Assembly: GCF_000365025.1 (NCBI RefSeq)
Contig: NZ_KB823011.1
Location: forward strand, 950,621-1,014,620
Direction: 5' to 3'
Length of the DNA stretch: 64,000 bases
DNA from: Robiginitomaculum antarcticum DSM 21748
GTDB lineage: Bacteria; Pseudomonadota; Alphaproteobacteria; Caulobacterales; Maricaulaceae
In this document: positions 27,061 through 36,133 of the stretch, piece after piece
How the letters are laid out: every line of letters begins with the position of its first letter
How positions within the stretch are numbered: position 1 is the first letter of the stretch
Program-made: the position numbers and the translations under genes
Notes under the pieces: generated by a model
What the model saw: the letters and a program-made list of their open reading frames with translations, nothing else
Told to the model about the DNA's origin: nothing
The model's database searches: none

Positions 27061-27082
27061 CGAGCTATGCGTAAGTGCATAG
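27061..27082. repeat. Intergenic palindromic motif, copy 1
   Basis: The palindrome CTATGC-GTAAGT-GCATAG (27065-27082) with 5' flank CGAG lies directly after the LysR stop. A 22-bp window matches a second copy at 49762-49783 in 19 of 22 positions. Both sit in gene-free DNA, so a shared protein-binding site is plausible. Confidence 0.4.
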
Positions 27083-27130
27083 GAGCCGTGAAGCTATAGG
27101 CCTGCACTTCTACGGCGAGCGCGCTATATA

Positions 27131-27248
27131 GAGAGGGTCAACACAAGAGATATCCCCCTTAAGTGTTTGAGTACCGCATACATATTCCTCCCCGAATGGT
27201 ATAGCGAAGACTAGGCCCGGCTTCTTAGGAAGACCGGGCTTTTTTTTG
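27131..27248 (+). ncRNA. Candidate trans-acting sRNA or leader RNA with two C-rich hairpin loops
   Basis: Between lysR and the hybrid kinase lies a compact non-coding unit. A -10-like TATATA (27125-27130) precedes it. Stem 1 pairs TCAACAC (27138-27144) with GTGTTTGA (27163-27170) and exposes CCCCC in its loop. Stem 2 pairs GCATAC and ATTC (27176-27187) with GAAT and GTATAGC (27194-27205), with loop CTCCCC. It ends in the terminator at 27215-27247. Stem-loops exposing C-rich loops followed by a terminator are typical of alphaproteobacterial sRNAs that pair with ribosome binding sites. The exact 5' end is unknown, and an attenuating leader of the kinase gene is an alternative. Confidence 0.6.
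27215..27247 (+). terminator. Strong rho-independent terminator
   Basis: GCCCGG (27215-27220) pairs with CCGGGC (27234-27239), extended by an inner TCTT/AAGA stem, and is followed by eight Ts. It ends the candidate sRNA and lies about 57 bases before the kinase GTG start. Confidence 0.92.
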
Positions 27249-27304
27249 GCAAATTCTTAACACTGTATGTGCCACATTGGCTTACCTATGCTCCCGGGGG
27301 TCGC

Positions 27305-29920
27305 GTGAAAAACTCGAAATACAAACAAGAACTTGCCGCTGAGTATCTTGATATACTTGATAATTATCTCACGTTCGGAGTCAGCATTATTGACCCTGAT
27401 ATGAATTATGAATTTATCAGCCGAAAAACTTATGATAATCTCGGGATAACCCCTGAACAGCTTAAAGCCGGAGATCCGCTGTCTCGGTGTCATGAGCTTA
27501 TGGTCGCAAACGGTCTGCTGACGCCTGACATGATCGCCCAACAGAGATTATCGGACGAACACCAAAAGCAACGCGCTCAAACAGGACGTGATATGGCATC
27601 CAATATCGTTCGACTGGGCAATGGTACAGCGCATCGGTTTACCCGAAAGGCCCTGCCGGATGGCCGCACCGTCTCCATCAGTGATGATGTGACTGAACTC
27701 GTCACTGTCAACGAAATGCTCCATCAAGCCCTTGCACTCGGAAATGCCGGCTATTGGGTTTATGATATCGCCAATAAGACATATGAGCTCAGTGATACAT
27801 TGCAGTATTATTTTTCAAAAGAAGATCAAGAACTGATCCACAGCAAGGGTATTATCGCAATCGTTCACCCGGATGACCGTCCGGCAATGCGCGAGGCGCT
27901 CAAAAATATATCCAAAACAGATGACAGATTTTCAGTCACTTGTCGGTCAAACACTTACAAAGGCAATCAGCGTTGGAGTGACACAACGGGACAAATCATC
28001 CGAAATGCTGAAGGTAAACCCGTCAAAATTAGAGCTTTTGTGCAGGACATTACCCGCGACCGGCGTCAGTCAGTTGAACTTGAGCGCGCCAAAGATGAAG
28101 CTATTGCCGCCTCTAAAGCTAAGTCAGAATTTTTAGCCAATATGAGCCATGAAATCCGTACGCCTATGAACGGTGTCCTTGGTATGGCGGAGCTGCTTGC
28201 ACAGACGGAAATCAATGACCGGCAGCGTGAATATATCAATGTCATAACCAATTCCAGTCAAGCGCTTCTGACAATTATAAACGATATTTTGGATTTTTCG
28301 AAAATTGAAGCCGGGGCATTTCAACTTGACCCCACAGCTTTCAACCTGCGCGAAGCGATAGATGATGTCATGTCACTGGTCTCCAGCCGCGCTGTTGAAA
28401 AAAATCTTGAATTAATTGTTAATTATTCACCTTCGCTGCCCCGAAACTTTCTCGGTGATCCGGGACGGATACGTCAGGTTATGATCAATCTTCTAGGCAA
28501 CGCCATTAAGTTTACCCAAGAAGGCCATGTTTTATTAAATGTCTCAGTTTTTCAAGGAAAAGACGGCATTGCCAATATCCGTATTGAAGTAAAAGATACC
28601 GGTATTGGCATTGAACGCGACAAGATTGAAACTGTCTTTCAAAAATTCACGCAGGCCGACAATAGCACCACACGTCTATATGGCGGCACAGGACTTGGTC
28701 TGTCCATCTCGCGCCGTATAGTAGAATTGATGAACGGTAAAATGTGGGTCGAATCCACATTTGGGCAAGGCTCAACATTTTATTTTGATATGCATTTGCC
28801 GATTGATACGCAGGCCCGCACCGGACCGCGTAATGCTGATCCTGTAATGGGCAAACGGGCGCTTATAATTGATGACATTGAAGTAAATAGAAAAATTTTG
28901 CTGGAGCGCTGCGCGAGTTGGAAAATGCAAAGCTGCGCCGTTAAAGACGGAATTGATGCTGTAACCGAGCTTGAACGCGCGATAGATGCCGGACACCCCT
29001 ATGACATCATTATTTCGGACTATTTAATGCCCGGAATGAATGGTCAGGAAATGGCGACCGTGATTGCCGCGAACAATAAAATCGCAGGAACACCAATTAT
29101 TATGCTCTCATCTTGTGACCAGCCGGTAAGCAGTCAGGAATTATCAACAATTGGCATTACCCAATATCTTGTAAAACCTGTGCGGGAACAGCGTTTGCTT
29201 GACGCACTTTGCCAAAATATTCTTGAAGTTAGTCAGAATGTTTCCGAGCAAAAACCTGAGCCGGAACCCTCTTCACTGCCTACCGCTAAAGAGCCCTCTG
29301 CGCCGTCAGAAGCTAAAACGATGGCGACAAATATTCAGCAGCGGGACGACATACAAAGTACATTAAAAGAAATTGAAGCTGTGCTCGACGCTGTTAAAAC
29401 ACACAGCACTACCTCTGTTGATGAGGCCTCAGACTCGCAGCTCATTGTGCCTCAGCCTGTCTCTCTTGAGATGAGTTCAAATCCGATTAAAGCGTCCCCG
29501 CGCGTTTCGGGTCGCAAAATTTCGATATTGGTCGCCGAAGACTTCCCGCTCAATCAGGACGTGGTACGCTTGATGTTGCAGGACACAAAATATGCTCCCA
29601 CATTTGCGAATAATGGCCAAGACGCTGTCAGGGAGTTCAAAGACGACCCTGATAAATACCGTGCGATTTTAATGGATATCTCCATGCCTGTTATGGACGG
29701 ATACGAAGCCGCAGAAACAATCCATGCCTATCAAAAATTAATCGGCCAAGAGCCTATTCCGATTGTCGCGCTGACTGGACATGCTTTGAAACATGACCGC
29801 GAAAAGTGTCTGGATTCATCTATGTGCGACTACCTCACCAAACCGGTAAAGCAAGAAAAGCTCATCGCAACTCTCGATCATTGGATCATGGGCACGCCGA
29901 TGCAACAGAAACGTGCATAG
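27305..29920 (+). CDS. Hybrid sensor histidine kinase with two receiver domains
   Basis: An 871-residue two-component hybrid. The N-terminus holds two PAS-like domains: residues about 12-130 ([20 protein letters not shown]) and about 140-260 ([14 protein letters not shown]...[23 protein letters not shown]). The HisKA domain has phospho-acceptor His282 in [19 protein letters not shown]. The ATPase domain has [21 protein letters not shown] and [14 protein letters not shown]. Two receivers follow: phospho-Asp572 ([13 protein letters not shown]) and Asp791 ([15 protein letters not shown]). No Hpt domain is present, so phosphorelay needs a separate Hpt protein. No transmembrane segment is seen. 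The GTG start at 27305 is preferred for its GGGGG upstream, over GTG 27269; start confidence is modest. Confidence 0.93.
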   Translation: MKNSKYKQELAAEYLDILDNYLTFGVSIIDPDMNYEFISRKTYDNLGITPEQLKAGDPLSRCHELMVANGLLTPDMIAQQRLSDEHQKQRAQTGRDMASNIVRLGNGTAHRFTRKALPDGRTVSISDDVTELVTVNEMLHQALALGNAGYWVYDIANKTYELSDTLQYYFSKEDQELIHSKGIIAIVHPDDRPAMREALKNISKTDDRFSVTCRSNTYKGNQRWSDTTGQIIRNAEGKPVKIRAFVQDITRDRRQSVELERAKDEAIAASKAKSEFLANMSHEIRTPMNGVLGMAELLAQTEINDRQREYINVITNSSQALLTIINDILDFSKIEAGAFQLDPTAFNLREAIDDVMSLVSSRAVEKNLELIVNYSPSLPRNFLGDPGRIRQVMINLLGNAIKFTQEGHVLLNVSVFQGKDGIANIRIEVKDTGIGIERDKIETVFQKFTQADNSTTRLYGGTGLGLSISRRIVELMNGKMWVESTFGQGSTFYFDMHLPIDTQARTGPRNADPVMGKRALIIDDIEVNRKILLERCASWKMQSCAVKDGIDAVTELERAIDAGHPYDIIISDYLMPGMNGQEMATVIAANNKIAGTPIIMLSSCDQPVSSQELSTIGITQYLVKPVREQRLLDALCQNILEVSQNVSEQKPEPEPSSLPTAKEPSAPSEAKTMATNIQQRDDIQSTLKEIEAVLDAVKTHSTTSVDEASDSQLIVPQPVSLEMSSNPIKASPRVSGRKISILVAEDFPLNQDVVRLMLQDTKYAPTFANNGQDAVREFKDDPDKYRAILMDISMPVMDGYEAAETIHAYQKLIGQEPIPIVALTGHALKHDREKCLDSSMCDYLTKPVKQEKLIATLDHWIMGTPMQQKRA

Positions 29921-30121
29921 TTTTCACATTGCGGTTTCATAGAAAGCCTTGTGACGCGCCACCGCATATTTTAACCCTTAAAGGATAGAGTTAGGGAGCG
30001 ACCAACACGTCCGTTTTAAAGAGATATATAGTACCATTCATATTGTGTATATGGGGGTTCTGGGTAGGTAATCGCTGGAAGCCGGACGCCGCAATGTACC
30101 GCAAAGTCTGGTTAGTAACCT
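29921..30121. other. Intergenic region after the hybrid kinase
   Basis: About 200 bp that are AT-rich in part (for example TATATAGTACCATTCATATTG near 30025-30045). I see no gene, no clear terminator for the kinase and no recognisable RNA. It runs into the C-terminal gene fragment at 30122. Confidence 0.5.
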
Positions 30122-30325
30122 AATGCAATAGCGTGGCACGATACCGTTTACACAACATTCTGGACAAATGAAATCGTTTTTACGGATGACGTCTTAAGCG
30201 CTGCGATATGCGGATTTTACGGCAGTTACGACATTATTGTCACTGCGCCGGATGGACGCAAAACCCAGATTAAATCGCGCATCGAAAATGACGCGGATAA
30301 TATCGTCACTATTATTTTAGACTAA
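30122..30325 (+). pseudogene. C-terminal fragment, carbohydrate-enzyme-like tail
   Basis: An open stretch without a start codon encodes WHDTVYTTFWTNEIVFTDD, then ICGFYGSYDIIVTAPDGRK and IENDADNIVTIILD with a stop at 30323-30325. Upstream frames are closed by stops, so only the tail remains. GFYGxY...V..PDG resembles the terminal beta module seen after some GH10-like glycoside hydrolases, but I cannot confirm this. It overlaps the aminotransferase 3' end by nine bases on the other strand. Treat as a decayed gene end. Confidence 0.4.
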
Positions 30326-31528
30326 GTCTGCACAAAATTTGCCAAGACGCGTCAGGGCTTTATCCAGTTCTTCGCGCGAGGAGGCGTAAGACAGGCGGAA
30401 ATGGCCCGGCGCGTGAAAGGCGCTTCCCGGCACGAGCGCCACCAAGGCCTCATCTAATACGGCATTACAAAAATCCAAATCGTCAGATATGAGCGCGCCG
30501 CCCGCGCTGGTCATCCCAAATGTCTGACTACAATCGGCGAAAATATAAAATGCGCCGCCCGGCACCATGCAAGACAGTCGATCTGTATGATTAATGGCCG
30601 ATGCAACCACGTCACGGCGCGCGCGAAAGTTCTCCCGCCGGTCCACAAGATACTCCTGCACTCCGGACAGCGCCGCAACAGAGGCCCACTGGCTAATAGA
30701 GCAGGCATTTGAAGTCGTTTGAGAAATCACCTTGCCCATCGCGGCAATAAGCGGCCTGGGCCCCGCGGCCACGCCAATGCGCCACCCTGTCATAGCATAG
30801 GCTTTCGATACGCCGTTCACGATCAAAGTGCGGTCGGCCAAATCCGGCGCGGCGTTGAGCAATGTTGCAAAACCGCCTGGCTCGTAAATGATATGTTCGT
30901 AGATATCGTCCGTCATGACCATGACGTGAGTTTTCGCGCGCAAAACCTCCGCCAGCGCGCCATATTCTGCATTGTTAATTACAGCTCCGGTCGGATTATT
31001 AGGTGAATTCAAACACAGCCATTTCGTGTTTGGCGTAATGGCAGATGAGAGCTGCTCCTGGGTAATCTTGAAGTCCGACGCTGCAGTGGTGGGGACAATA
31101 ACGGGTTTAGCTCCGCATAACTTTACCATTTCCGGGTATGAGACCCAGCAGGGCGCAGGAATAATTACTTCATCATCCGGATTTAAGGTCGCCATAAAGG
31201 CATTGAAAATTGAAGCCTTACCGCCCGGCGAAATATGTATTTGGTCCGTTGTAAAAGCCAAATCATTATCACGGGCAAATTTGCTGACCGCCGCCTGTTT
31301 AAGCTCCGTAATTCCGTCGACAACCGTATAGCCCGTCTTGCCCGCCGCGATGGCGTCGCGCGCCGCCGCGCAAATATGCTCCGGCGTTGCAAAATCCGGC
31401 TCACCGGCGGACAGGTTAATCACATCCAGACCACATGCGGCCTTGTCCTTGGCGCGGCGTGACATGGCGATGGTGGCCGACGGCGCAACGCGCGACAGAT
31501 TTTCAGACGGTTTGAATGTGAAACTCAT
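30317..31528 (-). CDS. PLP-dependent aminotransferase, aspartate aminotransferase family
   Basis: A 403-residue fold-type I class I/II aminotransferase. Motifs: DVINLSAGEPDFATPEHI, YTVVDGITELKQAA, WLCLNSPNNPTGAV (substrate carboxylate site), VMTDDIYEHIIYE (PLP contacts with Asp and Tyr), and VNGVSKAYAMTGWRIGVAAG where the Lys forms the PLP aldimine, plus FRLSYASS with an Arg for carboxylate binding. It closely matches Ib-type aspartate aminotransferases of alphaproteobacteria (AatA), which can also accept prephenate. Monocistronic, divergent from the EamA gene. Confidence 0.93.
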   Translation of the reverse strand: MSFTFKPSENLSRVAPSATIAMSRRAKDKAACGLDVINLSAGEPDFATPEHICAAARDAIAAGKTGYTVVDGITELKQAAVSKFARDNDLAFTTDQIHISPGGKASIFNAFMATLNPDDEVIIPAPCWVSYPEMVKLCGAKPVIVPTTAASDFKITQEQLSSAITPNTKWLCLNSPNNPTGAVINNAEYGALAEVLRAKTHVMVMTDDIYEHIIYEPGGFATLLNAAPDLADRTLIVNGVSKAYAMTGWRIGVAAGPRPLIAAMGKVISQTTSNACSISQWASVAALSGVQEYLVDRRENFRARRDVVASAINHTDRLSCMVPGGAFYIFADCSQTFGMTSAGGALISDDLDFCNAVLDEALVALVPGSAFHAPGHFRLSYASSREELDKALTRLGKFCADLV

Positions 31529-31593
31529 ATAAATCCTTCACCAACGATAATTCAGACTCTAGCGCGCCGCGCCGCGCGGTGATAGGGCGCGTC

Positions 31594-32496
31594 ATGACTT
31601 TACGCGAATTTCTAGTTCTACTTTTGGTGTGCTTCATTTGGGGCATGCATTTCGTTGTCATGAAGGTGACGATTTCCAATACATCTCCGCCGCTGTTTTA
31701 TGCCGCCACACGCATGACCATCGTCGCGATCCTTCTGCTACCGTTTTTGCGCATCCATAGAGGCCAGATGAAATATGTCATCGGCGCAGGGCTGGGCTTT
31801 GGCGCGCTGAATTACGCCTTTATGTTTCCGGCCCTTCAATTTGTGACCGCGTCCGCCGCCGCTGTAATGATTGAGCTTTATGTGCCGTTTTCGATTATTT
31901 TGTCCGTGATGTTTTTAGGTGAAACCGTCGGCGCAAAACGCATATCAGGAATTGTCGTCGCCTTTGTCGGAGCGGTAATTATCGCCACGGCTAAGCCGGA
32001 TGAAGCCGCAGGGCCTTATTTCCTTTTTGGCATCGGGCTGATGGTCTGCGGCGCATTTTCCGAAGCGATGGGCGCGTTTTTTGTTAAAAAGGTCAAAGGC
32101 GTAAAACCCATGGAGCTGCTGGCTTGGTGCGCTGTTATGGGCGTCGTCGTACTCTGGCCGCTGACCCTCGCCATAGAATCGAACCAAATCGATGCGATAT
32201 CGCCGGATAACCGCCTCAATTTCGGTATGGCGCTTCTCTATTCATCGCTGCTTGTTTCCCTTGTCGCGCATGGCAGTTATTACTGGCTACTCCAGCGTTT
32301 ACCGCTTTCTATTGTCGCCGGGACGGGGCTGATGACAACCCTGATTGCCGTGGCGGCTTCGACGATTATTTTACGCGAAACGATGAGCGTGCCCTTTATT
32401 ATCGGCGGAGTGATGATCCTGTTCGGCGTCACCTTGATACTGCTTCGCACCAAGCGAAAGGGCGTAGCGGCAATTACGCCCGAAACAATCACATAG
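31594..32496 (+). CDS. EamA/DMT-family transporter
   Basis: A 300-residue integral membrane protein with ten predicted helices in two EamA repeats: FLVLLLVCFIWGMHFVVMKV opens the first, and GLMVCGAFSEAMGAFFVKKVKG the second. LQFVTASAAAVMIELYVPFSIILS and IAGTGLMTTLIAVAASTIILRETMS match the paired helices around the conserved ExxxP region. Such proteins export metabolites or drugs; the substrate is not predictable. Start 31594 is chosen for an AGGG upstream rather than GTG 31579. Confidence 0.88.
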   Translation: MTLREFLVLLLVCFIWGMHFVVMKVTISNTSPPLFYAATRMTIVAILLLPFLRIHRGQMKYVIGAGLGFGALNYAFMFPALQFVTASAAAVMIELYVPFSIILSVMFLGETVGAKRISGIVVAFVGAVIIATAKPDEAAGPYFLFGIGLMVCGAFSEAMGAFFVKKVKGVKPMELLAWCAVMGVVVLWPLTLAIESNQIDAISPDNRLNFGMALLYSSLLVSLVAHGSYYWLLQRLPLSIVAGTGLMTTLIAVAASTIILRETMSVPFIIGGVMILFGVTLILLRTKRKGVAAITPETIT

Positions 32497-32565
32497 TGGC
32501 CACAATCACGCCCTTATTGCACCAAATTATCACGTCATTAACCCTGAAACATTCAGGAGTCCCTC

Positions 32566-32745
32566 ATGCGTACATCACCCGCCCGCCGCAAACCCGCTTA
32601 TGAAAAATGGGCGATCGGTTTCGCCTGTTCAATCGGGCTGCTTTTAATGGCCATTGGTACCACGGCGTCACCGGTGAATAGCGCAATGACAGATAACGCA
32701 GCGCATGGAACCGTTCTACCTGCCGCAATTTCGCCGCCGCCATAG
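32566..32745 (+). CDS. Small membrane protein, unrecognised
   Basis: A 59-codon frame with CAGGAG eight bases before its ATG and a TAG at 32743-32745. The N-terminus is basic (MRTSPARRKPAYEKW), followed by one hydrophobic segment AIGFACSIGLLLMAIGTTA (about 16-34) and a short Pro-rich end. This fits a single-pass small membrane protein. I do not recognise it. Its neighbours are the EamA gene 70 bp upstream and the proline-rich membrane gene downstream. Confidence 0.6.
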   Translation: MRTSPARRKPAYEKWAIGFACSIGLLLMAIGTTASPVNSAMTDNAAHGTVLPAAISPPP

Positions 32746-32882
32746 GATTACCCGACTGACCAAATCGTAATGCGGTGCGCCCTTATCGCCGCGCCTGCGC
32801 CGCGCTATAGCCTTGGATTGCGCGGCGACTCTTTATAGTCTTTGCGTATCTGCGCGCCCCGCGCTCTACCAAGGTCAGTCTA

Positions 32883-34496
32883 TTGCGCATACCGGCGAAA
32901 ATCGCAGATACATTCTCGCCCTATTTGGATGCCTATGCCGTCGTTGATTTTGTTGATGACCTTGAAAAACGGACCTTCATTGCGGTATTAGCGACGATTG
33001 CGCTTAACTCTGCATTCTTTGCTGCCTTAACAATGTCATCGCATTATATTGTCATCCCGCCACTCATACCCGACATTATTCCGATCCGGATCGTTGCCTC
33101 TGTAGGCGAGACCGAAGAGCCGCCCGAACCCGTACAGGAAGCATTGCCGACGCCCGCTATACCCACGCCGTCTCCGACGCCCGCTCCGCGTCCAAGACCG
33201 CAGCCCGCCGCGCCGCAACCCGCAACTATAGAGCCAACACCTGCGCCGGAGATCGAGATAGAGCCGATCATTCAGCCCGTTATGCCTACGCCGGAAATTA
33301 TATCCAGACCTGAGCCCGAACCGGATGAAACCGCCCTTCCCAAACCCCCTGAAATTATAGAGACGATAGAGCCCGAAATCACAATGGAGCCGCCTGAGCC
33401 CGAAATCGTTTTAGACGACGCGCCAGCGCTGATCACGCCTCCTGACATTACCGCAGTGGATATCGCTGAGCCTATATTGGCACCGGAGCCAATCATAGAG
33501 CCGCCACTTGATCAATTAGAACCGGACATTGCGACGGAGATCATCGAGCCTCCCGTCACGCCGGGGCCGATTTTTGAGAACGCACCGCTAGTACCGCCTG
33601 AGGACATTATCGAGACGCCTGAAAGTCCTGAACTGCCAGTCCTTGAAGCTACGCCGGGGATTATAGAGCCGCTTTCCGGTATAGTAGTGCCGACAGAGCC
33701 CGACGCGGCTGTCACACCGCAAACACCTGTCGAGGCACAGGACAATCCGGTGACTCCTGACGCGCCTGCAAAGGACGCACCGATTATAACAAATGCCCCA
33801 ATGGTTTTGGCTGATGACGATGCTGCGCAAAGCGAGCGGGAACGCGACCGCGCCGTGCCGCAATCCCAAGCCGATACCGGCCCAAGCGGCGGTTACCGGA
33901 CGCCCACAATTGGCGGCGGCGGGATATCGCCTCTTGATCCTAATGCCGGCGGCGGCGGACGGTCGACCGGACCCGTGGCGGGAACGGGGCGCGCGGCCCC
34001 GGGGGCTGGAGGCTGGTCACTGGGCGAAGGTGCGCAGGGTGATTATGACGGTGAAGGCGGCATGCGCGGCGTACTATATGATACGCGGTGCCGCGATAAA
34101 ACACGTATGCACGAAGATTGCCCTGAATATGTTGCCAAACCGAAGGGCCGCGATGTTGATGGCTATGAGACGCCGCGTATTAACCGTGGCTCAGTCGGGC
34201 GCGGCACACGCGGTCTCGGCTCAATTGGCCGGGACACCAGCACATCCGGAGGAAATTTCCCCGCGACGTCTAACGGTATGCCCAGCACGACGGTGCTCGA
34301 TGACACCGATTTCGGCGTTCTTTATGGCCGTACGCCGCAAGTGGATATCGAAAATGCTCAGCCGCGTCTTCGCGATTTATTTGACGAAGATCAGGATTTT
34401 GTAAACGACACGCAGCCCCTACCCGATCTAGGTGAGGCTCCGCCGATAGTCGACGAAAACGAAGACCCGTGGGCCTTGGATAAGCTTCCGGAGTAA
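32883..34496 (+). CDS. Proline-rich, single-pass membrane protein (TonB-like topology)
   Basis: A 537-residue protein beginning at a TTG with AAGG upstream; no ATG precedes the membrane segment. It has a cytoplasmic N-terminus, one transmembrane stretch at about residues 32-50 (FIAVLATIALNSAFFAALTM), a Pro/Glu-rich region to about 310 full of EPxP and PTPxP repeats, and a Gly-rich stretch near 340-400. Then comes VLYDTRCRDKTRMHEDCPEY, with two Cys, at about 400. The rest is disordered. The layout recalls TonB, but no TonB C-terminal domain is seen. I cannot name it; the ExbD gene and the TonB-like lipoprotein lie elsewhere in the window. Confidence 0.65.
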   Translation: MRIPAKIADTFSPYLDAYAVVDFVDDLEKRTFIAVLATIALNSAFFAALTMSSHYIVIPPLIPDIIPIRIVASVGETEEPPEPVQEALPTPAIPTPSPTPAPRPRPQPAAPQPATIEPTPAPEIEIEPIIQPVMPTPEIISRPEPEPDETALPKPPEIIETIEPEITMEPPEPEIVLDDAPALITPPDITAVDIAEPILAPEPIIEPPLDQLEPDIATEIIEPPVTPGPIFENAPLVPPEDIIETPESPELPVLEATPGIIEPLSGIVVPTEPDAAVTPQTPVEAQDNPVTPDAPAKDAPIITNAPMVLADDDAAQSERERDRAVPQSQADTGPSGGYRTPTIGGGGISPLDPNAGGGGRSTGPVAGTGRAAPGAGGWSLGEGAQGDYDGEGGMRGVLYDTRCRDKTRMHEDCPEYVAKPKGRDVDGYETPRINRGSVGRGTRGLGSIGRDTSTSGGNFPATSNGMPSTTVLDDTDFGVLYGRTPQVDIENAQPRLRDLFDEDQDFVNDTQPLPDLGEAPPIVDENEDPWALDKLPE

Positions 34497-34567
34497 AAGG
34501 AACGAAGCTTCTCCCCGCTTGCAACTCATGGACACGCGGCGCATTATATTTTCAACAGGAAGATACA

Positions 34568-36133
34568 ATGATACATATTTTTGCCCAAACGGATAATGGC
34601 GGCTCCGGCGTCATGGAATTTTTAACCAGCACGGCTGTGCAGGGATTGAATATTCTCGGCAATTTGTTTTTGTTCGTCATAGGCGTGACGCTTGCGTTAT
34701 TTGTCATTTTCTTTCTGATAGATATTTTACAAACCAAAGATGCCATACGCCGGAATTTTCCGGTTATTGGCCGGTTTCGCAGCCTGTTCAGTAATTTAGG
34801 TGAATTTTTCCGTCAGTATTTCTTTGCGCTGGATCGAGAGGAAATGCCGTTTAATCGCGCCGAACGGGACTGGATTAATGATGTGTCAAAAGACGGCAGC
34901 AACACGGAGCCTTTCGGATCAACGCGCCGTCTGACCCCTGGCGCGGCAATATTTGCAAATGGTATGTTTCCCAAATTGGAAGAAGAATACGGCCCCGATG
35001 ATCCGCTCATCATCGGTCCGGATTGCAAACGGCCTTATGCGCCATATAGCTTTTTTAATGTCAGCGCGATGAGTTACGGCTCACTATCCCAGCCTGCTGT
35101 GCGCGCGCTCTCATTAGGCGCAAACCTCGCAGGATGCTGGCTCAATACAGGTGAAGGCGGGTTGTCACCCTACCACTTGGAGGGCAATTGCGATATCGTC
35201 TTTCAACTCGGAACAGCTAAATTCGGCGCGCGCAATCATGACGGCTCGCTCAATGTAGAAAAGCTGGTCAAGCTCACCAGCGAAAACCCGAATGTACGTA
35301 TGTTGGAACTCAAACTCTCCCAAGGCGCAAAACCCGGTAAAGGCGGCATATTGCCGGCTGAGAAGGTGACTGCGGAGATTGCTGAAATCCGCGGTATTCC
35401 TGAAGGCGAGGCCGCGATCAGCCCGAATCGTCATGTCGATGCCGGAACGCCCGAAGAGCTACTTAATCTGGTCCATACTATGCGCGAAGCCACAGGCTTA
35501 CCGGTAGGGATAAAATTTGTCGTCGGGAACATCTCCCATGTCGAGCAGTTGCTCATCGCGATAAAGGCCCGCGGCATGAAAAGCGCGCCGGATTTCTTTA
35601 CCATTGACGGTGGCGATGGCGGCACGGGCGCTGCGCCTATGCCGCTTATGGATAATGTCGGTCTAACCATCCGCGAAGGCCTGCCCGCCGTCGATGATCT
35701 GTTGAGAACCTACAAACTTCATGAGCGCATCCGCATCATTGCCTCCGGCAAGCTGATAACACCTGCCGAAGTCGCATGGGCCTTTGCGGCAGGCGCGGAT
35801 TTCGTTAATTCAGCACGCGGTTTCATGTTCGCCTTAGGCTGCATTCAAGCCATGAAGTGTAATGAAAATACCTGCCCTACCGGCGTGACCACGCATAATA
35901 AACGCCTGCAACGCGGCTTAAATCCCGAAAACAAAGCCGTCCGCGTTATGAATTATTGCAAAAATATCCGCAAAGAAGTCGAAATGATTGCCCATAGCTG
36001 CGGTGTTGATCACCCGCGGGATTTGCGCCGCAAACATGTATTAATTGTTCAGGATAGCGGGCGGTCTTTGCCTTTCTCGCAGGTTTGGGGCGAACGCCCG
36101 CGCCTAACAGGCCAATCAAAAGAAGACGCTTAA
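34568..36133 (+). CDS. FMN-binding glutamate synthase-family protein
   Basis: A 521-residue relative of the glutamate synthase large subunit. Two N-terminal membrane helices (about 17-55) precede the TIM-barrel domain: NVSAMSYGSLSQPAVRALSLGA, LNTGEGGLSPYH, FGARNHDG, LELKLSQGAKPGKGG, ISPNRHVDAGTPEELLNLV, GIKFVVGNISH and the FMN loop FTIDGGDGGTGAAPMPL. CNENTCPTGVTTHN resembles the Cys cluster that binds 3Fe-4S in GOGAT. The amidotransferase domain is absent, so it is a stand-alone membrane protein of unknown role. The four-base overlap with the ParB-domain gene is convergent. Confidence 0.88.
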   Translation: MIHIFAQTDNGGSGVMEFLTSTAVQGLNILGNLFLFVIGVTLALFVIFFLIDILQTKDAIRRNFPVIGRFRSLFSNLGEFFRQYFFALDREEMPFNRAERDWINDVSKDGSNTEPFGSTRRLTPGAAIFANGMFPKLEEEYGPDDPLIIGPDCKRPYAPYSFFNVSAMSYGSLSQPAVRALSLGANLAGCWLNTGEGGLSPYHLEGNCDIVFQLGTAKFGARNHDGSLNVEKLVKLTSENPNVRMLELKLSQGAKPGKGGILPAEKVTAEIAEIRGIPEGEAAISPNRHVDAGTPEELLNLVHTMREATGLPVGIKFVVGNISHVEQLLIAIKARGMKSAPDFFTIDGGDGGTGAAPMPLMDNVGLTIREGLPAVDDLLRTYKLHERIRIIASGKLITPAEVAWAFAAGADFVNSARGFMFALGCIQAMKCNENTCPTGVTTHNKRLQRGLNPENKAVRVMNYCKNIRKEVEMIAHSCGVDHPRDLRRKHVLIVQDSGRSLPFSQVWGERPRLTGQSKEDA

